Of a stretch of 64,000 nucleotides of DNA, positions 54,683 through 63,589 are shown piece by piece (within the stretch, counting starts at the first letter, position 1; each line of letters starts with the position of its first letter). The stretch lies in contig SZOZ01000011.1 of NCBI GenBank assembly GCA_030263455.1, positions 1 through 64,000 on the forward strand, written 5' to 3'. Source of the DNA: Synechococcales cyanobacterium CNB (GTDB lineage: Bacteria; Planctomycetota; Phycisphaerae; Phycisphaerales; UBA1924). A program made the translations under genes and the position numbers. The notes beneath the pieces were generated by a model. The model worked only from the letters and a program-made list of their open reading frames with translations, made no database searches and was not told the DNA's origin.

Positions 54683-55786
54683 TCAGCGCGGCAGCCGCTC
54701 GTTCAGCCCCGCCAGCGACGGCACGCTCGCCGCCGGGGACTGGTACCAGAACGCGGTCGAGGCGATGTCGTCGGTCAACGGCTGGTACCGACCGCTGGGC
54801 CACCACCCGAGGGCCTGCACCGTCACACGCAGGTCGCGATCAAACCGCACCGGGTCAGGGACGTGCCAGCGGTACAGCCCGTGCGAGGGTGGGCGCGGCC
54901 CAACACGAGGCGTCGCCTCATAGACCGCCTGCGGGTACCCGAGGAACGCCGTGGAGTAGGTCGTCGGCCGCAGGTCCGCAGCGTGGTCCATGACAAACCC
55001 CCATGCGCCACCGAAGTAGTCCTCGGTGCCCGTGCCGCAGATGGTCGGGCCCTCGGGTGCGTCGCCGTCAATGAAGAACTTGACCTCGCCCTCACCCCAC
55101 CAGCCGGTGGAGAGCTGATTCCAGACGAGGTAGGTGCCGACGTAGTGTCCCCGTCCGCGCACTCCGTCGAGAATCACGTGCTCCGGCCGCTCGCGGGTGG
55201 TCAGCGCACGCCGCCAGCAGGCGTGCAGGTATGCCGCGTCGTCCGGAACAGGCTCCAGGGTGTAGTCGATCTGGTAGAAGAACTCGCTGATGCGTTCGCG
55301 GCCGTCGTTCGTCACCTCGACGCGCACGCCCTTGCGGAAGGGCATCGGCCAGTAGGAGTTCATCCCCCCCTTGGGGTTCACCGCCACAGGGAGCGAGTTC
55401 ACGAGCGCGGCCCCGTCCAGCCCGTTGGCGAAGAAGTCGCCGAGAGGCACGTCGATCGAGGGCAGCTCGCTGTCGTCGTAATAAACGCGCAGCCGCACCC
55501 AGCGGTGCACGGCGTGCAGCACCGTGCACCAGACGTGGCGGATCACGCCCGGTCCCTCTATCTCAGCGAGCGTCAGCGTCTGCCCCGGCTCGAAGTTCCG
55601 CAGGCAGGGCCGGATCTTCCAGCCTCGGCCAAGGTCGCGCCCCGCCTCCGAGCAGTGGGGGTCATCGCCTGGAGCGACGTGTGCGCCCGCACCCTTTCCG
55701 CCTGTCGGATTCTCCGCCGAGATCGACCTGCTCCTCGCCGACGAGAGCATGGCCAGGGCCAGCCCGCCGAACCACGATCCGTTCAT
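54683..55786 (-). CDS. GH172 (DUF2961) family glycoside hydrolase
   Basis: A 367-aa protein of the DUF2961 family, now CAZy GH172, whose characterised members act on alpha-D-fructofuranosides or alpha-D-arabinofuranosides. Family blocks are GPGVIRHVWCTVL, VPLGDFFANG, LPVAVNPKGGMNSYWPMPF, and the likely catalytic Glu234 (WGEGEVKFFIDGD) and Glu255 (CGTGTEDYFGGAW), 21 residues apart as in the founding member. A weak signal peptide is possible. It is the first gene of the leftward sugar-transport operon, 69 bp after the metal ATPase gene. Confidence 0.88.
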   Translation of the reverse strand: MNGSWFGGLALAMLSSARSRSISAENPTGGKGAGAHVAPGDDPHCSEAGRDLGRGWKIRPCLRNFEPGQTLTLAEIEGPGVIRHVWCTVLHAVHRWVRLRVYYDDSELPSIDVPLGDFFANGLDGAALVNSLPVAVNPKGGMNSYWPMPFRKGVRVEVTNDGRERISEFFYQIDYTLEPVPDDAAYLHACWRRALTTRERPEHVILDGVRGRGHYVGTYLVWNQLSTGWWGEGEVKFFIDGDAPEGPTICGTGTEDYFGGAWGFVMDHAADLRPTTYSTAFLGYPQAVYEATPRVGPRPPSHGLYRWHVPDPVRFDRDLRVTVQALGWWPSGRYQPLTDDIASTAFWYQSPAASVPSLAGLNERLPR

Positions 55787-55855
55787 CCGTTCGCCTCCGG
55801 TCGCGGTCGCTGCCGCGGGCGGATTCTGACGCGGGGAAGCTGCTTCCGCAACCGC

Positions 55856-57832
55856 TCACCGGAACCAGAGGAGCCGGAGGGAGTTGACGACGACGAGGAT
55901 GGTGCCGCCTTCGTGGGCGAGGACGCCGACCGACAGCGGCACCTGAAGCCCGGTTCGTGAACCGATCAGCGTGACCAGCCCCATGACCACGATGACGGAG
56001 AGGGCGAAGGCGATGTTCGTCTTCACCGTCGTTCGCGTGCGGCGAGCCAGGCGGATCGCCCACGGCACCCGTTCGAGGTCTTCGCCCAGCAGCACGATGT
56101 CCGCCGACTCCATCGCTGCGTCCGAGCCGATGGAGCCGATGGCGATCGAGACGTCGGCCGCGGCGAGGGCTGGGGCGTCGTTCACGCCGTCACCGATGAC
56201 AGCGACGGCGAGTTCGCGTCCCTGATCGCGTGCTTCGAGCTTCGTCGTCTCCACCGCTGCTACCTTGTCCTCCGGAAGCAGCGAGGCGTCCCACCGATCG
56301 ATGCCGAGCTCGTTGGCTACGCGCTCGGCCACGATCCGGTCGTCGCCGGTGAGCATTCGTACGGGGCGGATGTTCAGGGTGTGCAGGCGATCGACAAGGC
56401 CTTTCGCCCCTGGTCGAACTTCGTCGCGCAACAGGATGACGCCGGCGCGTCCCCCAACAGCCACGACCACGCCGAGCATCCCCGCCGTGCGGGCGTTGTC
56501 GAGGATCGACCGGATCTTCGCAGCATCGTTCTCCGACAGCAGCCCCTCCATGTGGGCGAGGCTACCAACGCGGGCTTCGTGCCCGTTGATTCTCCCGGTC
56601 ATGCCGCGTCCAATGACCGCCCGAGGCTCGTCCGCTCGCGGGAGCGTGATACCTTCGGTCTGGGCGGCGGAAACGATCGCCGAGGCCGTCGGATGAGTTG
56701 AGTCGGCTTCGAGCGCCGCTGCCGTGCCGAGCGCGCTCTCCCGGTCCAGCCCGTCGAGCGTCACAACGTCCGTTACGGTCGGGCGTCCGCGTGTGAGCGT
56801 GCCGGTCTTGTCGAAGCAGACCGCGCCGGTGCGGCTGAGGCGATCGATCGATTCGCCGCCCTTGAACAGGACGCCCGCTCTCGCCCCGCGCGCGATCGCC
56901 GCGAGTGTCGCCGTGGGCGTCGAGATCACGAGGGCGCACGGCGACGCCACGATAAGCAACGTGACGGCGACATACGCGGCGCGGGCAGGCGCGTCGCCGA
57001 AGCCGAGCCACCATACGACGAATACGCAGAGGCTCGTCGTGATGACGCCGAGCGTGTAGGGCTGCCCGATGCGGTCGATCACACGCTGCAGCGGCTCACG
57101 CTGCTCGCGGGCAACGGTGACCAGTTCCAGCACTCGCCGCAGGCTGGACTCTGCGACGGGCCTCTCGACTTCGGCGACCAGCACGCCCTCGCCGTTGATC
57201 GTGCCGGTGAACACCTCGTCGCCCACGCCGACGGAGCGAGGCACGCTCTCGCCGGTGAGCAGGGACTCGTCGACGGCGGACGATCCCTCGACAATGCGGG
57301 CGTCGGCCGGCACGCGGTCGCCCGGTCGGATGCGGACGCGATCGCCGGGGTGCAGCGACTCCGGCTCGCACGCCTGCCAGGCGCCGTCGCGCCACACGAG
57401 GGCTTCGGTCGGCATGAGCGCGTGCAGCGCCTCGATCTCGCGCCGGGTCCGCTGCATGGCCAGTTTCTCCAGCGCGCCGGCGAGCACGAACAGGAAGAGC
57501 AGCAACGCCCCCTCTTCCGGGTGCCCTATCCCGGCCGCAAGCCCCGCGCCGAGGACCATGAGCACGTCGATATCCACTCGCTGGTCCGACAGCGCGACGA
57601 TCGCTGCTCGCACGCCGTAGACCATGCCGATGGCGAGGCTCGTCCACGCAAGCACGACGGCATCCGCGTAGCCACCGAGGTGTTCGCCCGCCACGGCCCC
57701 GCCGAGCAGCGTCCCGGCGACAATCGATGCCCACAGTTCCACACGCGGTTGCCAAAGCCACGCGGCCGCCGAGGTCCGCGTACTCGGAGCAACCCGGGTG
57801 GCCCGCTCGATCGCGGTCGCGTCGGTCTGCAT
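55856..57832 (-). CDS. P1B-4-type heavy-metal-exporting ATPase (Co/Zn/Fe)
   Basis: A 658-aa P-type ATPase. The phosphorylation site is Asp341 in DKTGT; TGES and GDGVNDAPAL complete the cytoplasmic domains. The membrane metal site is Ser297-Pro-Cys299 instead of CPC, and the last helix contains His640-Glu-Gly-Gly-Thr, the SPC plus HEGGT pair that defines the P1B-4 group (CoaT/CtpD/PfeT-like). There is no N-terminal metal-binding domain, as usual for that group. ATG 57832 was preferred to an upstream TTG at 57877. It probably exports Co2+, Fe2+ or Zn2+. Confidence 0.9.
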   Translation of the reverse strand: MQTDATAIERATRVAPSTRTSAAAWLWQPRVELWASIVAGTLLGGAVAGEHLGGYADAVVLAWTSLAIGMVYGVRAAIVALSDQRVDIDVLMVLGAGLAAGIGHPEEGALLLFLFVLAGALEKLAMQRTRREIEALHALMPTEALVWRDGAWQACEPESLHPGDRVRIRPGDRVPADARIVEGSSAVDESLLTGESVPRSVGVGDEVFTGTINGEGVLVAEVERPVAESSLRRVLELVTVAREQREPLQRVIDRIGQPYTLGVITTSLCVFVVWWLGFGDAPARAAYVAVTLLIVASPCALVISTPTATLAAIARGARAGVLFKGGESIDRLSRTGAVCFDKTGTLTRGRPTVTDVVTLDGLDRESALGTAAALEADSTHPTASAIVSAAQTEGITLPRADEPRAVIGRGMTGRINGHEARVGSLAHMEGLLSENDAAKIRSILDNARTAGMLGVVVAVGGRAGVILLRDEVRPGAKGLVDRLHTLNIRPVRMLTGDDRIVAERVANELGIDRWDASLLPEDKVAAVETTKLEARDQGRELAVAVIGDGVNDAPALAAADVSIAIGSIGSDAAMESADIVLLGEDLERVPWAIRLARRTRTTVKTNIAFALSVIVVMGLVTLIGSRTGLQVPLSVGVLAHEGGTILVVVNSLRLLWFR

Positions 57833-57958
57833 GGCGGACACGATACCGCTCCGTCCATAAAAGTCGATTGATACCAAATCTCAGTTGCGGCCTAGGATTC
57901 AGCTGATCGCAGGATCGCCTGTATCGTGGCGGTTCGTCCCGTGTGAAGGAGGCTGACC

Positions 57959-59089
57959 GTGCGGCATCGATCGCTTCCCGTGGCTGCCCTCGCGGCCGTT
58001 CTTCTTGTTCCCGTCGGCACAGCGAGTGCGCAGACGCGCGGCTCTCAGCGTCAGCAACCCGCGCAGCAGGTGAATGCTTCCGATCCCGGACCGGCGGCGT
58101 GGCGTGATCGCGGCGATCCTCCCTCGCGCCGTCACTGGGACACACTCGAAGGCAAGCCCGCTTCGTCCCTCGACGGCCTGACCACGTGGATCAACACCGA
58201 CGCTCGCTCGTGGGCCGACCTGCGCGGCAAGGTCGTGCTCCTCGACTACTGGGCGACCTGGTGCGGCCCATGCCGCGCTGCGCTGCCGAAACTGCGCGAG
58301 CTGCACGCGAAGTACGAGGACCGCGGCCTGGTCATCCTCGGCGTACACTCCGCCCGCGGTTGGGAGCAGATGGACCCCTTCGTCCAGAAGGAGCAACTCC
58401 CGTGGGCGTTCGCCGCGGACCCTCAGCGGAAACTCTCCTCCCAACTCGACGTCAAGTTCATTCCCAGTTACTTTGTGATCGACCGCAACGGCGTCATGCG
58501 CGTCGCCGGTGCGGACCGGAACAAGCTGGAGGAGATCGTCAATGCTCTCCTCTCCGAGCCGTACGACGCACCGGGGGCGCGGACGATCGAAGGCGGTTGG
58601 CCCGCCCCGGCCGAGAAGAAGTTGTACGGTCAGGACTTCCGCGGCAAGCCCGCGCCGGACTTCGTGGTCGAGGAGTGGTTGACGAACCAGCCCGACACGA
58701 AGGAGAAGGTCGTCATCATCGACTTCTGGGCGACGTGGTGCGGCCCGTGCCGGAAGGCCATCCCTGAACTCAACGAGATCCAGGCGAAGTTCCGCCACGA
58801 CGTGGTCGTGATCGGCGTAAGCGACGAGACAGCCGAGAAAGTCCGCGAGTTCATGGCATCGAACGACATGTACTACCCGCAGGCGATCGACACGCAGAAG
58901 CGCATGTCCAACGCCGTCGGCGTCGAGGGCATCCCGCACGTGCTGGTCATCAGCAGCGACGGTGTTGTGCGTTGGCAGGGCTATCCGCTCGATACGAGCG
59001 ACCCGCTGACGCATGAGATCGTGGAACAGATCGTCACTGCTGACCCGGGCGTGCAGGCGCGGCGGGCACGCAGGTCGGGCGGGGGCTGA
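57959..59089 (+). CDS. Exported protein with two TlpA-like thioredoxin domains
   Basis: A 376-aa exported protein. After the signal peptide (cleavage after ASA) are two thioredoxin-fold domains in tandem, with active sites WCGPC at Cys102/Cys105 and at Cys261/Cys264. Each has the TlpA/AhpC-TSA layout (VVLLDYWATWCGPC, cis-Pro in FIPSYFVID and GIPHVLVIS). It should reduce or isomerise disulfides in the periplasm, or help metalloenzyme maturation. Start is GTG after AAGGAGG. It is divergent from the metal ATPase. Confidence 0.9.
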   Translation: MRHRSLPVAALAAVLLVPVGTASAQTRGSQRQQPAQQVNASDPGPAAWRDRGDPPSRRHWDTLEGKPASSLDGLTTWINTDARSWADLRGKVVLLDYWATWCGPCRAALPKLRELHAKYEDRGLVILGVHSARGWEQMDPFVQKEQLPWAFAADPQRKLSSQLDVKFIPSYFVIDRNGVMRVAGADRNKLEEIVNALLSEPYDAPGARTIEGGWPAPAEKKLYGQDFRGKPAPDFVVEEWLTNQPDTKEKVVIIDFWATWCGPCRKAIPELNEIQAKFRHDVVVIGVSDETAEKVREFMASNDMYYPQAIDTQKRMSNAVGVEGIPHVLVISSDGVVRWQGYPLDTSDPLTHEIVEQIVTADPGVQARRARRSGGG

Positions 59090-59202
59090 TCAGCATGGGA
59101 ATGCCGGCCGCCCGCGGGGGGAGCGAGCGACCGGCCGAGAGTGACTTCAATCGCCCCGGCCGGCCTTTCGACCTGCCGGGGGTGGGTGCGCCCGGCATGC
59201 GA

Positions 59203-60486
59203 TCACGCGCAGCCGGCGTTGTAGAGGTTCAGGAAGGCGATCGCGTCGAGCGAGTTGATGACTGTGTCGCCGTTGACGTCGGCGGACGGATCACCGCTCG
59301 TGTAGGCGTTCAGGAAGGCGAGCACGTCCAGCGAGTTGACCACCGTGTCGCCGTTGAAGTCCGCGGGGCAGGGCGGAGCGGCCGCGTTCAACAGGACAGT
59401 GACGGAGTTGCTGTCACGGTTGCTGACGGCGATATCCGGCGTGCCGTTGCCGGTGAGATCGTGCATGGCGAGGTGCTGCGGCGTCGCACCGACGGCGAGT
59501 TGCATCGACGCTCCGAACGCGCCCGTGCCGTTGTTCGCGAGCAGCGAAACATTGGCGGAGTCCTGGTTCACGGTTGCCAGGTCAGCGTCGCCGTCGCTGT
59601 CGAGGTCGCCCACGGCGATGGAAACGGGGTTCGCCCCGCCGATGGCGTAGTTGGCGGGGCCTGTCAGGCCGCCTGCGGTGTTGACGAACACGCTCGCGAA
59701 GTTCAGGCCGTTGCCCGAGGTAGCGGCGGCGAGGTCGGTGTGGCCATCGCCTGTGAGGTCGCTCGCGACGAGGCCGTCAGGGCGGAGCTGCGCCCCGACG
59801 GAGAGGGTGGCGGCGAGCGTCAGCCCGCCCGTGCCGTTGTTGGCGAAGATACCGATCGTGCGGTCGTCATGGTTGGCGACGGCGGCGTCCGAGTCCCCGT
59901 CGCGGTCGAAGTCGCCGAGGGCGACGGATCGCGGGTCCGCGCCGACCGCCACGGTGGACGTCGTGAAGGAACCCGTCCCGTCGTTGAGCAGCACGGTCAT
60001 CGAGTCGTCGCCCCGGTTGATGACGGCCATGTCGAGGTCGCCGTCGCCGTCAAGGTCGCCCGTGGCGATCCATCGAGGCTCGTCGCCGACGGTCGTGTTG
60101 CTTCCTGCCGAGAACGTCCCGCCGGTGTTGACGAGCACGCGCACGACGCCGATGTTCTTGAGCGCGACAGCCACGTCGAAGTCGCCGTCCCCGTCGAAGT
60201 CGCCGACGGCGACGAAGCCGGGTCCGGTGCCGCCCCCGGTGAGGACGTTCACCGGTGCAGCGAAGGTGCCGTCGCCGTTGTTGAAGAGGAACGACACCTT
60301 GTTCGGGGTCTCGGTGGCGACGGCGAGGTCGGCGAAGCCGTCGCCGTTGAAGTCGGCCGCGGCCACACCGTCGGGGCGCTCGGGGGCTGGGTAGCCGATG
60401 CCTGCATTGAAACTGAACTGGGCGATCGCGCCCTGCACGAGCGCGCCGACGATCGCCGCGCCGAGCGCGGTCCTCTGAGCGTTCAT
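59203..60486 (-). CDS. Secreted FG-GAP repeat protein with dockerin-like tail
   Basis: A 427-aa exported protein. Signal peptide 1-21 (cleavage after AIA), then about seven FG-GAP/VCBS repeats with calcium loops such as DFNGDGFADLAVA, DFDGDGDFDVAVA, DLDGDGDLDMAV, DFDRDGDSDAAVA and DLDSDGDADLATV, predicting a beta-propeller. The tail has two dockerin-like copies (NGDTVVNSLDVLAFLNAY and NGDTVINSLDAIAFLNLY) ending in AGCA. The start follows AGGAGGT. A near-consensus sigma-54 promoter lies 61-76 bp upstream. Confidence 0.87.
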   Translation of the reverse strand: MNAQRTALGAAIVGALVQGAIAQFSFNAGIGYPAPERPDGVAAADFNGDGFADLAVATETPNKVSFLFNNGDGTFAAPVNVLTGGGTGPGFVAVGDFDGDGDFDVAVALKNIGVVRVLVNTGGTFSAGSNTTVGDEPRWIATGDLDGDGDLDMAVINRGDDSMTVLLNDGTGSFTTSTVAVGADPRSVALGDFDRDGDSDAAVANHDDRTIGIFANNGTGGLTLAATLSVGAQLRPDGLVASDLTGDGHTDLAAATSGNGLNFASVFVNTAGGLTGPANYAIGGANPVSIAVGDLDSDGDADLATVNQDSANVSLLANNGTGAFGASMQLAVGATPQHLAMHDLTGNGTPDIAVSNRDSNSVTVLLNAAAPPCPADFNGDTVVNSLDVLAFLNAYTSGDPSADVNGDTVINSLDAIAFLNLYNAGCA

Positions 60487-60546
60487 CTGGAACCTCCTGC
60501 CAATCGGTGGATGAGTCGCGGCCACGATGCCGCCGCAGCCTTGCTA

Positions 60547-60562
60547 TGCAGCGCGTGTGCCA
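60547..60562 (-). promoter_or_regulatory. Sigma-54 (-24/-12) promoter for the FG-GAP gene at 60486
   Basis: The minus strand reads TGGCACACGCGCTGCA. The -24 element TGGCAC is perfect, the -12 element CTGCA differs from TTGCA by one base, and GG and GC are exactly 10 bp apart. Predicted start is about 60536, 50 nt before the ATG. A sigma-54 activator of the NtrC family is encoded 1.6 kb away. Upstream activator-binding sites were not identified. Confidence 0.65.
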
Positions 60563-60665
60563 GCGGTACAACGCCGCTTCCGATGAATGCGGGATGGTTT
60601 TCGTTGACGGGTTGATGCGGGTTGGCCAGGTCTGGCGGCCGTCGCGGCCAGTGCGGTACGTTCGG

Positions 60666-62144
60666 TCAACCCTGGACCCACTCGTTCAGGAACGCGATGA
60701 AGTCGAGTGTGTTCACGACCTGGTTCAGGTCGAAGTCGGCGGCCGGATCGCCCGCCACCCAGGCGTTCAGGAACGCGATGAAGTCCAGCGTGTTGACGAC
60801 GCCGTTGCCGTCGAAGTCCGCCGGCTTGCCGTACACGCGGAAGTCGTCAAGATTGACGACCGTGTCCCCGTTGAGGTCGTAGAGGCTGAAGTTCGGGCCT
60901 GGGTCCACGATGACCACCCGGCCGTTGACCATACCGTCGGCGTCCTGCGCTCCGCCGTCCAGGTCGTAGACGGCTTCGCGGAGCAGCGTCTTGTCCGCGG
61001 CCGTGGCGTAGCCGTTAGCGTTCAAATCGCCGAGGCACTCTCCCATCCCCGAATCAGTCCAGACGAAGGTTGCGCCCGCCTGCTGCTCCGCGTACGGCAT
61101 CCCGAAGAGCGCGCTCACGGCCCATTCCGTCGGGTCGAGATAATCGAACGGGTCACGCCCCTTCCAGCCCTTGATGAGTTCCCAGACAGGCTCGCTCAGC
61201 CCGCCGGCGTCCGCGCCGTCGATAACGTCCGAGAGCGCCTCGACGATGCTCACGTGATCACCGACGTTGTAGTTGATCGGCTGCTCCGGCTGACCTGTCA
61301 GCATGGCCGCGCCGGTCATGTCGAGCGCGAAGACCAGCGTGATGGTTGTTTCATCGGCGTGTGTGTCGTGTGAAAACCGCACGTTGACGTAAGGGTCATA
61401 GGTGCCGAACCCGCTCCCGCCCCACGCGGAACTCGCTTCCTGATACCCGTTCGTGCGCTGGAACAGCCGGCCGCGCACGATCCATGACTCGCCCTCATCA
61501 AAGACACCGTTGCCGTTACCCCCTTCGCTGACGACGGTCAGTCCCCAGCACCCGCAGAAGACCAGCGCGAAGTCCGCGCCGGTCCGCTCGTATTGCGGCG
61601 GCGTGCCGAAGTTCCAGTCGTAGTCGAACGCGGATGTCGCGACTCTTTCGGAGATCGAGCCGTAGGGCAGCCGCCCGAATCGGGCCACGTTCGCGAGGTA
61701 CCGCGATCTCGCCGCGGAGCCGAGTTCACCGCCCGTGTTCTTCGAGTCCACGTCGATGTCGAGGTAGCCGATGACGGGGCTTGGGCCGTGCCGGAAGGGG
61801 TCGTAGGGTTGCCCGTAGAACCCCAGCGGCCCGGGCGGGTTGACAACTCCGGCGAAGACCAGGTCCAGTTTGAACAGGTGCGCGTCGTCCGGATCGACCG
61901 TGTTCCCCGTGTACGGATCGGCCACGGGGTCCGTAGGCTGCCAGGCGCACAGGCTCACCCGCACCACGTCGGGCAACGTCGCGCCGGGCATGATCGGGCC
62001 GTCGTTACCCGGATCGGTGCGGCGGATCACGGCGTCGCCGCGCGGATCGACCCACGTGGCGCAGTCTCTGCTGAGCGTGAGGGCATCGGCGGAGAGGCCG
62101 CACGCGACAGCCAGCACGCCCGCGCTCCAGGCACTTCGCCTCAT
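60666..62144 (-). CDS. Secreted protein with dockerin-like tail, coupled to an NtrC-type regulator
   Basis: A 492-aa exported protein of unknown function. A signal peptide (1-21) leads to a beta-rich region with calcium-binding-like acidic loops. Then come one degenerate EF-hand-like block (DLNANGYATAADKTLL) and a duplicated dockerin module (DFDGNGVVNTLDFIAFLN and DFDLNQVVNTLDFIAFLN). The second loop lacks some acidic ligands and the terminal Cys is missing (ends EWVQG). Its ATG overlaps the regulator's stop (ATGA), showing direct coupling to the two-component genes. Confidence 0.78.
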   Translation of the reverse strand: MRRSAWSAGVLAVACGLSADALTLSRDCATWVDPRGDAVIRRTDPGNDGPIMPGATLPDVVRVSLCAWQPTDPVADPYTGNTVDPDDAHLFKLDLVFAGVVNPPGPLGFYGQPYDPFRHGPSPVIGYLDIDVDSKNTGGELGSAARSRYLANVARFGRLPYGSISERVATSAFDYDWNFGTPPQYERTGADFALVFCGCWGLTVVSEGGNGNGVFDEGESWIVRGRLFQRTNGYQEASSAWGGSGFGTYDPYVNVRFSHDTHADETTITLVFALDMTGAAMLTGQPEQPINYNVGDHVSIVEALSDVIDGADAGGLSEPVWELIKGWKGRDPFDYLDPTEWAVSALFGMPYAEQQAGATFVWTDSGMGECLGDLNANGYATAADKTLLREAVYDLDGGAQDADGMVNGRVVIVDPGPNFSLYDLNGDTVVNLDDFRVYGKPADFDGNGVVNTLDFIAFLNAWVAGDPAADFDLNQVVNTLDFIAFLNEWVQG

Positions 62145-63589
62145 CGCGTCAACTCCTGCACGAGCTCGTGGAGGTTGTAGCGTTCGATCCGGTAGCGCAG
62201 GCTGCTCCGCTGCATGGAGATAAGCCTTGCGGCACGCGACACGTTGCCCCGCGTGCGAGCCAGAGCCTGAATGATGAGCTGCTTCTCAACTTCTTCGGCG
62301 GTGTGAACGCCGTTGTCGAAGTCGAACACGAGACCACCCTGCTTCGGTGCGGCAGGCTGAGTCGGGATCGGCCTTGCCTTGAGCGGCCCGACACGCACGC
62401 CGGCCAGTCCCAGCGTGGCGGGTCCGATCTCGTCGCCTTCGCACAGCAGCACGGCCCGCTGCACGGAGTTGATCAGTTCGCGCACGTTGCCCGGCCAGCC
62501 GTGCCCGCGCACCGCGGTCTCGGCCTCCGAGGAAAGCCGTGTTCCAGCGCGACCGAACTGCCTCCCGAACCGCGCCGCCATCTCGCGAGCGATCAGCACC
62601 GCGTCCTCGCCTCGCTCGCGCAGCGTGGGGATGGTCACGGTGAAGGCGTTGAGCCGATAGAAGAGGTCGCGTCTGAACTCGCCGCGCTCGACGCGATCGG
62701 CGAGGTTGAGATTGGTCGCGGCGATCACGCGCGCCCTGACCCTGCGCGGCTTGGAGCCGCCGACGCGCCGGAACGCCCCTTCTTCGAGCACCGTCAACAG
62801 CTTCGCCTGCAGGTCCGCGGGCATGTCGCCGATCTCGTCGAGGAAGATCGTGCCGCCGTCCGCCATCTCGAAGAGCCCCTCGCGTGCCGTCTTCGCATCG
62901 GTGAAGGCCCCACGTTCGTGTCCGAACAACTCCGACTCGACGAGATTCGCCGGCAGCGCGGTGCAGTTGACGTGCACGAATGGAGCGTCCGGCGACTCGG
63001 ACGAGCGATGCACGTGCCGCGCGAGCAGTCCCTTCCCCGTCCCCGTTTCGCCGAGCAGGAGCACCGTCGGCAGCGAGACGCCCTCGGCTTTCGGGAGCGG
63101 CAGCTTTGCCAGCCGTTCTGCCAGCCGTACCGTCTCGCGCCACGCAGGGCTTTCGCCGAGCAGTTCTCGCTGGGCCTCGCGGGTGGATTCGAGCCGCTGG
63201 TACAGCCTCAGTCTCGTCTGGACCCGCCTCCCCTCGAGCAGGCGTTCCAGCAGCAGGCCGAGTTCTTCGAGGCTCACGGGCTTGAGAAGGTAGTCATCCG
63301 CCCCCTGCTTCATGGCCGTGACCGCGCCCTCGACGCTGCCGTACCCCGTGACGACGACGATCGCGCCTTCGAATCCTCGCTCACGCACCTGTTTGACGAC
63401 GGAAAGCCCGTCCGCGCCCGTACCGAGGTTCACGTCCGAGATGAGAGCATCGAACACGCCTTCCTCGACAGCCGCCAGCCCTCCCGCGGCCGTCGCCGAT
63501 TCGTCGACCTGGTGACCCGCTCTTTCGAGCGCCCGGCGCATGGAGAATCTCAGGTTTTCCTCGTCCTCAATGATCAGCACCCTCGCCAT
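62141..63589 (-). CDS. NtrC-family sigma-54-dependent response regulator
   Basis: A 482-aa regulator with three domains. The receiver (1-120) has Asp9/Glu10, phospho-acceptor Asp52, Thr81 and Lys103. The AAA+ domain has Walker A GETGTGKG (180-187), the sigma-54 contact loop GAFTDA (227-232; usually GAFTGA) and Walker B ending DE at 251-252. The C-terminal Fis-type helix-turn-helix includes ARTRGNVSRAARLISMQRSS. Phosphorylation should trigger ATP-driven opening at -24/-12 promoters. It overlaps the upstream kinase by 23 bp and the downstream secreted protein by 4 bp. Confidence 0.94.
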   Translation of the reverse strand: MARVLIIEDEENLRFSMRRALERAGHQVDESATAAGGLAAVEEGVFDALISDVNLGTGADGLSVVKQVRERGFEGAIVVVTGYGSVEGAVTAMKQGADDYLLKPVSLEELGLLLERLLEGRRVQTRLRLYQRLESTREAQRELLGESPAWRETVRLAERLAKLPLPKAEGVSLPTVLLLGETGTGKGLLARHVHRSSESPDAPFVHVNCTALPANLVESELFGHERGAFTDAKTAREGLFEMADGGTIFLDEIGDMPADLQAKLLTVLEEGAFRRVGGSKPRRVRARVIAATNLNLADRVERGEFRRDLFYRLNAFTVTIPTLRERGEDAVLIAREMAARFGRQFGRAGTRLSSEAETAVRGHGWPGNVRELINSVQRAVLLCEGDEIGPATLGLAGVRVGPLKARPIPTQPAAPKQGGLVFDFDNGVHTAEEVEKQLIIQALARTRGNVSRAARLISMQRSSLRYRIERYNLHELVQELTR

